From: an uncultured Streptococcus sp.
Lineage (GTDB): Bacteria > Bacillota > Bacilli > Lactobacillales > Streptococcaceae
NCBI GenBank assembly: GCA_934216185.1
Contig: CAKQBM010000106.1
Location: 1 to 6,258 of the forward strand
DNA: 6,258 nt
Direction of reading: 5' to 3'
Of this stretch, positions 1-3,971 are shown piece by piece (within the stretch, counting starts at the first letter, position 1; each line of letters opens with the position of its first letter). Position numbers and translations under genes: made by a program. The notes below the pieces were generated by a model. That model was not told the origin of the DNA, did no database searches, and saw nothing but the letters and a program-made list of their open reading frames with translations.

Positions 1-504
1 GCTGCTAAGAAAGACAATCCAGATCGCCAAGTATGGAACATCATGGGTGACGGTGCATTCAACATGTGCTACCCAGATGTTATCACAAACGTTCAATACG
101 ACCTTCCAGTTATCAACGTTGTCTTCTCAAATGATAAATATGCCTTCATCAAGGACAAATACGAAGACACAAACAAACACTTGTTTGGTTGTGACTTCAC
201 AAACGCTGACTACGCTAAAATTGCTGAAGCTCAAGGAGCTGTTGGATTTACAGTAAACCGTATCGAAGATATCGACGCAGTTGTTGCAGAAGCTGTTAAA
301 CTCAACAAAGAAGGTAAAACTGTTGTTATCGATGCTCGCATCACTCCACACCGTCCACTTCCAGTAGAAGTACTTGAATTGGATCCAAAACTTCACTCAG
401 AAGAAGCAATCAAAGCCTTCAAGGAAAAATACGAAGCAGAAGAACTCGTACCATTCCGTCTCTTCTTGGAAGAAGAAGGGTTGCAATCACGCGCAATTAA
501 ATAA
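1..504 (+). CDS. spxB: Pyruvate oxidase SpxB, C-terminal 167 residues (5' end outside window)
   Basis: The frame is open from base 1, so this is the tail of a longer gene and not a protein starting at the ATG at 43. The family converts pyruvate, phosphate and O2 to acetyl phosphate, CO2 and H2O2 with ThDP, Mg2+ and FAD in the cytoplasm; in mitis-group streptococci it is the main H2O2 source. The visible part is the ThDP pyrophosphate-binding domain. GDG lies at visible residues 16-18, and D17 and N44 (in FSNDKYAF) have the 27-residue spacing of the Mg2+-ThDP motif. The protein ends in SRAIK, as I recall for pneumococcal SpxB (about 591 aa), so roughly 424 residues are missing upstream. Codon use is that of a highly expressed gene (many AAC, TTC, GAA and CGT). 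The promoter is not in the window. A related ThDP oxidase or acetolactate synthase is possible but less likely. Confidence 0.93.
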   Translation, partial: AAKKDNPDRQVWNIMGDGAFNMCYPDVITNVQYDLPVINVVFSNDKYAFIKDKYEDTNKHLFGCDFTNADYAKIAEAQGAVGFTVNRIEDIDAVVAEAVKLNKEGKTVVIDARITPHRPLPVEVLELDPKLHSEEAIKAFKEKYEAEELVPFRLFLEEEGLQSRAIK

Positions 505-563
505 TTTCTCTCGTCGAAAATCAAAGATAAATTTATAGACTTCTTTATTAGCTTACTGCCGAC

Positions 564-602
564 GATTCCATCATTGAAACCATAAATTTCAATGATGGAA
601 TC
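564..602. repeat. Perfect 16-bp hairpin downstream of spxB
   Basis: GATTCCATCATTGAAA (564-579) is exactly complementary to TTTCAATGATGGAATC (587-602), around the 7-nt loop CCATAAA. There is no T-tract on the plus strand after it, so it is not a classical intrinsic terminator. It may be the central hairpin of the 505-713 block or a 3' UTR stabiliser of the spxB transcript. Confidence 0.75.
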
Positions 603-616
603 TAGTGTGGAGCCTA

Positions 617-639
617 GAAAAAGTCCCAAAGGATTTTTC
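617..639. repeat. Small A/T-armed hairpin within the spxB-downstream block
   Basis: GAAAAA (617-622) pairs with TTTTTC (634-639), and TCC (624-626) with GGA (631-633), leaving G623 bulged and a CAAA loop. It is the middle of the three internal hairpins of the 505-713 block and is weak by itself. Confidence 0.4.
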
Positions 640-641
640 GT

Positions 642-672
642 AGTTTGATGAGCAAAGATTTGCCATCAAACT
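642..672. repeat. Bulged 13-bp hairpin within the spxB-downstream block
   Basis: AGTTTGATG (642-650) pairs with CATCAAACT (664-672), and GCAA (652-655) pairs with TTGC (660-663), leaving A651 bulged and a 4-nt loop (656-659). It has no T-tract after it. It is the third internal hairpin of the block and supports a structured RNA or repeat element rather than random spacer. Confidence 0.6.
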
Positions 673-717
673 TGGTTTCACCTTGTTTATTCTTTGATTT
701 TCATAGAGAGAAACTTG

Positions 718-744
718 AAAAGATCGGAGCAATCCGGTCTTTTT
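718..744 (+). terminator. Intrinsic terminator, copy 1, directly before the VOC gene
   Basis: AAAAGATCGGA (718-728) pairs with TCCGGTCTTTT (733-743) with one G-T wobble, around a GCAA tetraloop (GNRA type), and ends in a T-tract (740-744). It probably ends spxB transcription. It lies only 2 nt before the ribosome-binding site of the next gene, so it would act as a leader attenuator for any transcript entering the VOC gene from upstream. Confidence 0.8.
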
Positions 745-746
745 AT

Positions 747-751
747 GGAGG
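747..751 (+). promoter_or_regulatory. Ribosome-binding site of the VOC gene
   Basis: GGAGG ends 7 nt before the ATG at 759 and fixes that start. An out-of-frame ATG at 745 overlaps the site and has no Shine-Dalgarno sequence of its own. No sigma-70 promoter is visible between the terminator and this site. Confidence 0.8.
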
Positions 752-758
752 ATAGTAA

Positions 759-1106
759 ATGGATTTAAATCAATTAGATATTATCGTTTCAGATGTTCCC
801 CAAGTCTGTGCTGACTTGGAGCGTATTTTGGATAAAAAGTCCGATTATGTTGATGACAGTTTTGCTCAGTTTACGATTGGCAGTCACTGTCTGATGTTGT
901 CTCAAAATCATTTGATTCCTTTGGAAGAGTTTCAGTCAGGAATCATTCTTCATATCGAGGTTGAGGATCTAAATCAGAATTACCAACGTTTAAAAGAGAT
1001 TGATATCGATATTTTACACGGTCCTTGTGAAACGGATTGGGGAACAGAGTCCTTATTAGTTAAAGGCCCTGCTGGTCTAGTGCTTGATTTTTATCGTATG
1101 AAATAA
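759..1106 (+). CDS. Small VOC-superfamily (glyoxalase/bleomycin-resistance fold) protein
   Basis: This is a 115-residue cytosolic protein with no signal peptide or membrane segment. The pattern is beta-alpha-beta-beta-beta twice: strand LDIIVSD (6-12), helix 13-26, strands 36-49, then GIILHIEVED (61-70), helix 71-81, and the family-typical ending HGPCETDWG (87-95), KGPAGLVLDFY (102-112). That ending matches the common gP.d.pWG....v.DP.G..i.f motif. VOC proteins dimerise and include glyoxalase I, fosfomycin-resistance enzymes, dioxygenases and drug-binding proteins. The usual last metal ligand (Glu in the final strand) would be D110 here, so metal binding is uncertain. The substrate cannot be named. 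The gene sits alone between two copies of the same terminator, with a good Shine-Dalgarno sequence but no evident promoter of its own. The fold assignment is fairly sure; the function is unknown. Confidence 0.82.
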   Translation: MDLNQLDIIVSDVPQVCADLERILDKKSDYVDDSFAQFTIGSHCLMLSQNHLIPLEEFQSGIILHIEVEDLNQNYQRLKEIDIDILHGPCETDWGTESLLVKGPAGLVLDFYRMK

Positions 1107-1172
1107 GGCGCTTAGTCATTTGATGATAACCTTAACTATTCTTAAAACAGAATGTGAGAATATGAACTATTG

Positions 1173-1198
1173 AAAGATCGGAGCAATCCGGTCTTTTT
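1173..1198 (+). terminator. Intrinsic terminator, copy 2, after the VOC gene
   Basis: AAAGATCGGA (1173-1182) pairs with TCCGGTCTTT (1187-1196) with one G-T wobble, around a GCAA loop, followed by TTTTT. The stretch 1173-1199 is identical over 27 bases to 719-745. It ends the VOC transcript 66 nt after its stop codon and insulates it from the promoter at 1225. Confidence 0.85.
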
Positions 1199-1224
1199 AA
1201 TATAAAGCAATTGCATATGAATAG

Positions 1225-1253
1225 TTGACAGCGTTTTTCTAAAATCTTATAAT
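1225..1253 (+). promoter_or_regulatory. Perfect consensus sigma-70 (SigA) promoter
   Basis: TTGACA (1225-1230), a 17-nt spacer (1231-1247) and TATAAT (1248-1253) all match the housekeeping consensus exactly. Transcription should start near 1260, about 24 nt before the ATG at 1284, and run toward the small ORFs and the ABC exporter. It follows directly after a terminator, so it opens a new transcription unit. No operator-like repeat is obvious around it. Confidence 0.88.
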
Positions 1254-1283
1254 AAAAACATAACAGTATAAAACAAGATTCAT

Positions 1284-1478
1284 ATGAAAGGATGCTTTCT
1301 GTCTGTTAGAGAAGATTGTAAAACATGTCCCTTTGTTTTGGTTTGTAAATCAGGATTTTGTCCAATGGCCAAGCATATTACAAAATTAAGCTCTTCTGTG
1401 ATTTGTAAGAATATGCAAGAGAAAATTCGTAAAAATCTAGCACTTTATGCTATTTTGGTTGCTATGAAGATATTTTAG
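1284..1478 (+). CDS. 64-residue six-cysteine ORF resembling a radical-SAM SPASM tail (possible remnant)
   Basis: Cysteines lie at 4, 12, 15, 21, 26 and 41. The run C12-x2-C15-x5-C21-x4-C26-x14-C41 closely follows the CX2CX5CX3C...C auxiliary iron-sulfur motif that ends SPASM-domain radical-SAM enzymes, and the Lys-rich helical tail after C41 also fits. The radical-SAM core (CX3CX2C) and the first SPASM cysteines are absent. An in-frame stop at 1269-1271 shows the frame does not extend upstream, so this is a stand-alone ORF or the 3' end of a gene that lost its 5' part. There is no convincing Shine-Dalgarno sequence before the ATG, though a perfect promoter lies 30 nt upstream. A small peptide ORF and an ABC exporter follow on the same strand, a context typical of peptide-maturation clusters. 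It could instead be a free Cys-rich metal-binding peptide. Assignment is from motif spacing only. Confidence 0.5.
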   Translation: MKGCFLSVREDCKTCPFVLVCKSGFCPMAKHITKLSSSVICKNMQEKIRKNLALYAILVAMKIF

Positions 1479-1505
1479 ATGTGGACTAGAGAGGGGTAAG
1501 TAAAA

Positions 1506-1586
1506 ATGTCTATTAAGAAAAACAAAAAGGTTGTAAAAAACCTGAAGTTGCAAGCAATAATTGTAATATTTGTAAAATTTATATAA
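1506..1586 (+). CDS. Tiny Lys-rich peptide ORF (26 aa), possibly a frameshifted precursor peptide
   Basis: The ATG at 1506 follows a purine-rich GAGGGG (1491-1496) at 9 nt, a plausible ribosome-binding site. The product starts MSIKKNKKVVKNLK and ends in a hydrophobic stretch (residues 17-26, AIIVIFVKFI), so it is cationic and amphipathic. The -1 frame, reachable at CAAAAAG (1523-1529) by slippage or by one extra A, reads on through GCKKPEVASNNCNICK and stops at 1640-1642, overlapping the ABC start codon; that product would be about 45 aa with three cysteines. Either form could be a small exported or modified peptide. No family is recognised, and at this length a chance ORF is quite possible. 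Confidence 0.35.
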   Translation: MSIKKNKKVVKNLKLQAIIVIFVKFI

Positions 1587-1594
1587 TAAAAATG

Positions 1595-1621
1595 GAGAGG
1601 AGTGCTAGCATCTCTCTTTTT
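1595..1621 (+). terminator. Hairpin with T-tract before the ABC gene (weak terminator or attenuator)
   Basis: GAGAG (1595-1599) pairs with CTCTC (1612-1616). After a two-base bulge (1600-1601), GTG (1602-1604) pairs with CAT (1609-1611), with one wobble, around CTAG. A TTTTT run (1617-1621) follows. Stem strength is moderate. It lies 13 nt before the exporter start, so it could reduce read-through from the promoter at 1225. Confidence 0.45.
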
Positions 1622-1623
1622 CT

Positions 1624-1629
1624 AGGAGG
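1624..1629 (+). promoter_or_regulatory. Ribosome-binding site of the ABC exporter
   Basis: AGGAGG is a perfect Shine-Dalgarno core ending 5 nt before the ATG at 1635. It supports that start, which also gives a full membrane domain. Confidence 0.85.
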
Positions 1630-1634
1630 GCATT

Positions 1635-3209
1635 ATGAATAAAATATTTCACTATCTGGATAAGAAAACGAAGTTTTATACTATTATCGGTGCACTGGCA
1701 AATGGAGGTTTGGCTCTTGCTCAACCCTTAGTCGTATCACAAGCCTTGTCCTTAAATCAAGGAGAGCTGACTTATTCTAAAATCATACAGTTTGCTATTT
1801 TTGGCTTTACAGTATACTTCGTCTTGTATAGCTTAATGCTCTTTTGTAATCATACACATAATGTTTTTAGACGCGAAATTCAAATGAATATGAGGGCAGA
1901 TTTATTTGACAAGCTGATGATAAATAAAGATTTTAACGAAGATGAAAAAATCACCATGCTCACACAAGATATGGAGTATTTGGGGGATAATTACTTAGAA
2001 AAATACGTTAATATCATTTGCTGGAGCTTTGTAGCATTACTAACAGCGATTTATATTATTTCGCAAAATTTGTTGTTAGGTAATATTTTTGTCTTTTTCA
2101 CTATTTTACGTCCTATTCCTCAGTTCTTGATGAATAAAAGACTCAAACATACTGGTGATGACATGGCTCAAGGCAGAGTAGAAGTGCATAATCAAGTATC
2201 TGATAGTATCCGAGGAGCACATACTCTACTTATGAACCAAGCAATTTCTGAAAATCAGAACAGATTTTGGAAGATTAATAGACATTATCAACTAGCCATT
2301 CAAAAATTTTGCTTTACCCATAATATAATTTTCTTTTGCAACGGTTTCATGGTCTTTTTAAGTCAAGTTTTACCACTTGTTTTAGGTTTTTACTTTGCTA
2401 TGGCTGGGCAGAAAGTGTCAGTGGCAAGTCTTGTTGCCATGTACATCGCAGCAGGTCAGTTAGTGAGCCCTATTCAGACTATTATGTATGATGCTGTAGA
2501 TATACAAGGGGCAAAAACGACAGCAGATAAGATTTTTGGAGTATTAGAAATGGGAGATGTAAAACAGATAGATAAAAAAGATGCGCAAGAATTGAATGCT
2601 CTGCACATTAAAAATTTAAGTAAATCCTATGGTGACAGACGACTTTTTACTCATCTAAATTTGGATGTTCAAGCAGGTCAGAAAGTTTTAATCAAAGGAC
2701 CGAGTGGTTGTGGTAAGTCAACCTTGTTTCGACTCATGACTGGAGAAGAAATAGCAGATGAGGGAGAAATTATAGGCGTTACAACTGTTAATGAATGGAC
2801 ATCAAGTTTTATATCCAGTATAGGAATTATTAGCCAACATCCATTTCTCTTTAACGATACAGTGCGTTATAATTTGACCTTAGGACAAGAATTTTCTGAG
2901 AAAGAGTTGCTTGCTGTTTTGAAACAAGTCAAACTAGATTTTGAATTGACGGGTGGGATGGATTTTATTATCAAAAATAACGGGGAGAATATTTCTGGGG
3001 GACAAAGAGTAAGGATTGAATTGGCACGTTTTCTTCTTCGTAAAAAAAATCTGTTATTGGCTGATGAAGTGACCGCAGCCCTAGACAAAGAAAACGCTTT
3101 CATGGTACATGAACTACTATTTTCTCTTCCTGTTATGATGTTAGAAATTGCCCATCATATTGATGATGAAAGTAGATATCAACAAGTTGTAGATTTAGGA
3201 AAATATTAA
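1635..3209 (+). CDS. ABC exporter half-transporter (membrane domain fused to ATPase)
   Basis: This 524-residue protein has an N-terminal membrane domain (about 1-310) with hydrophobic segments near 14-36, 48-71, 126-145, 146-165, 230-252 and 258-282. A nucleotide-binding domain follows from about 320: Walker A GPSGCGKST (355-363), Q-loop ISQHPF, signature ISGGQ (453-457, Ile in place of the usual Leu), Walker B LLLADE (473-478), D-loop AALD and switch His in IAHH (507-508). All catalytic motifs are present, so a homodimeric type IV exporter is likely. It lacks a C39 peptidase, so it would not cleave a leader peptide itself. The ATPase ends right after the H-loop region at DLGKY, without the usual C-terminal helices, which makes the protein 50-60 residues shorter than typical exporters. 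It lies downstream of the Cys-rich and small peptide ORFs, suggesting peptide export, but a drug or lipid substrate is equally compatible. The gene is AT-richer than spxB and manA. Confidence 0.92.
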   Translation: MNKIFHYLDKKTKFYTIIGALANGGLALAQPLVVSQALSLNQGELTYSKIIQFAIFGFTVYFVLYSLMLFCNHTHNVFRREIQMNMRADLFDKLMINKDFNEDEKITMLTQDMEYLGDNYLEKYVNIICWSFVALLTAIYIISQNLLLGNIFVFFTILRPIPQFLMNKRLKHTGDDMAQGRVEVHNQVSDSIRGAHTLLMNQAISENQNRFWKINRHYQLAIQKFCFTHNIIFFCNGFMVFLSQVLPLVLGFYFAMAGQKVSVASLVAMYIAAGQLVSPIQTIMYDAVDIQGAKTTADKIFGVLEMGDVKQIDKKDAQELNALHIKNLSKSYGDRRLFTHLNLDVQAGQKVLIKGPSGCGKSTLFRLMTGEEIADEGEIIGVTTVNEWTSSFISSIGIISQHPFLFNDTVRYNLTLGQEFSEKELLAVLKQVKLDFELTGGMDFIIKNNGENISGGQRVRIELARFLLRKKNLLLADEVTAALDKENAFMVHELLFSLPVMMLEIAHHIDDESRYQQVVDLGKY

Positions 3210-3453
3210 TTCTGCCTTAAAAGTCAGTTTTATCAGAAAATAAAGTAAATATTTCAGCAATAAAACACCTAGTATCAAGATTTTTCAATACATAATCATA
3301 TGCGTTTTCTGATTATATATACTTTTTCCAACTTCACTCTTCTTTCTTATCACAAGATTGTAATAGTGTACATTTTTATAACAAAATTATCAAACTCTTG
3401 CTTGTTTTTGCATCATATTATAAAATAAAAAGCATAAAAGAATAAAAGAGGTT
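3210..3453. other. AT-rich spacer between ABC exporter and SemiSWEET
   Basis: This stretch of 244 bases has no credible ORF. It contains one AT-rich dyad, 3289-3298 against 3310-3319 (9 of 10 pairs, 11-nt loop), followed shortly by a TTTTT run (3323-3327); this may be a weak terminator for the exporter. A poor promoter-like pair lies at TTGCTT (3398-3403) and TATAAA (3419-3424) with a short 15-nt spacer and could serve the next gene. Neither is convincing. Confidence 0.4.
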
Positions 3454-3750
3454 TTGAAAATATCCGAAAAACAAATGAAAGTTTTAGGTTGGGTAGCGAC
3501 CTTCATGTCTGTTATGATGTATGTGTCTTACTTCCCACAAATTGTGAATAATCTTGCCGGTCAAAAAGGTAATTTTATCCAGCCCTTGGTTGCATCTATT
3601 AACTGTTATCTGTGGGCTTATTACGGTCTTTTCAAGAAAGAAAGAGATATTCCCCTTGCTGCTGCCAATGCACCTGGTATTGTCTTTGGTCTAGTAACGG
3701 CTATCACAGCTTTGCTAGAAAAGAAGACTGGTTTCAGTCTTTTTTTCTAG
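3454..3750 (+). CDS. SemiSWEET / PQ-loop sugar transporter (TTG start uncertain)
   Basis: This 98-residue membrane protein has three predicted helices (about 10-31, 42-60, 67-88), the size of a bacterial SemiSWEET, which dimerises to move sugars across the membrane. Numbered from the TTG, the PQ motif is in SYFPQI (P28-Q29), and INCYLWAYYGL (49-59) carries the conserved Asn and Trp of the second helix. NAPG (72-75) starts the third. The start is unclear: GAGG (3448-3451) lies only 2 nt from the TTG and about 23 nt from the first in-frame ATG (3475), which would shorten the protein by 7 residues without harming helix 1. The last 14 or so codons and the stop lie inside a terminator hairpin, so the C-terminal tail EKKTGFSLFF is probably a by-product of RNA structure. 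It lies upstream of manA, in a sugar-related context. Confidence 0.85.
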   Translation: MKISEKQMKVLGWVATFMSVMMYVSYFPQIVNNLAGQKGNFIQPLVASINCYLWAYYGLFKKERDIPLAAANAPGIVFGLVTAITALLEKKTGFSLFF

Positions 3751-3755
3751 CAAAG
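3710..3755 (+). terminator. Strong 21-bp terminator hairpin overlapping the SemiSWEET 3' end
   Basis: The left arm 3710-3730 pairs with 3735-3755 over 21 positions, with a single G-T wobble (3723-3742) and a GTTT loop. The core AGACTG-GTTT-CAGTCT is followed by seven Ts (3740-3746), so an intrinsic terminator can form with the T-run as its tract. The coding frame continues through it, and its TAG stop (3748-3750) is in the descending arm. Confidence 0.85.
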
Positions 3756-3836
3756 TACAATCTTAAGAAAAAAATTCAAGGCGAGTTGAGGGTAACAGCC
3801 CCTAAACAGCTTACTCTATGAGAGCTATTTTATGGG

Positions 3837-3848
3837 ATTCTATAGAAT
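3837..3848. repeat. 12-bp perfect palindrome upstream of manA
   Basis: ATTCTATAGAAT is its own reverse complement and lies about 65 bp upstream of the -35 region of the manA promoter. It could be a regulator site, but short AT palindromes are common in such spacers. Confidence 0.25.
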
Positions 3849-3912
3849 ATACTCGTTAATCGTTACTATTTTTATAAAATCTTCTCTCTACTTTATATAA
3901 TAGGAAAAAGAG

Positions 3913-3941
3913 TTCAATTAGACCTGGCTTTTTGCTATAAT
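3913..3941 (+). promoter_or_regulatory. Extended -10 promoter for manA
   Basis: TATAAT (3936-3941) is preceded by TGC (3933-3935), an extended -10 element. A weak -35 (TTCAAT, 3913-3918) lies 17 nt upstream. Transcription would start near 3948, about 24 nt before the manA ATG, giving manA its own promoter after the SemiSWEET terminator. Confidence 0.75.
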
Positions 3942-3960
3942 GAGGGGAGAAAAATCAGAC

Positions 3961-3965
3961 AGGAG
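3961..3965 (+). promoter_or_regulatory. Ribosome-binding site of manA
   Basis: AGGAG lies 6 nt before the ATG at 3972 and supports that start over the out-of-frame ATG at 3940. Confidence 0.8.
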
Positions 3966-3971
3966 ATCAAG

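Larger units (their letters stand above)
505..713. repeat. 209-bp block bounded by imperfect terminal inverted repeats (MITE/BOX-like candidate)
   Basis: The left arm (505-531) and right arm (686-713) are inverted repeats: 8 bp match (505-512 with 706-713), 3 mismatches, 12 bp match (516-527 with 691-702), then 4 more after a one-base bulge at 690. Both arms read TTTCTCTC-NNN-GAAAATCAAAGA inward. Inside lie three hairpins (564-602, 617-639, 642-672). The right arm read on the minus strand resembles, from memory, the boxA end of pneumococcal BOX elements (CTCAATGAAAATCAAAGAG). The block starts one base after the spxB stop codon. No transposase or credible ORF is present. It could be a miniature mobile element, or a structured 3' UTR or RNA of spxB. 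Confidence 0.5.

Noticed and set aside
127..396. Minus-strand ORF of 89 codons inside spxB
   Set aside because: It is a shadow of the well-supported spxB frame, with a low-complexity Phe/Val-rich product and no start signals.
393..629. Minus-strand ORF of 78 codons across the spxB end and the inverted-repeat block
   Set aside because: It is antisense to spxB and passes through the hairpins of the 505-713 block; there is no ribosome-binding site and its composition follows the repeat structure.
1593..1642. Sixteen-codon ORF from the ATG at 1593
   Set aside because: It has no ribosome-binding site and lies in the hairpin; it is mentioned only as the end of the possible -1 frame product.
2867..3103. 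Minus-strand ORF of 78 codons inside the ABC ATPase domain
   Set aside because: It is antisense to the signature and Walker B coding region, which is clearly real on the plus strand.
3612..3821. Plus-strand ORF of 69 codons overlapping the SemiSWEET end
   Set aside because: It is in another frame of a clear membrane protein gene and runs through a terminator; its Cys and Trp content is a frame artefact.
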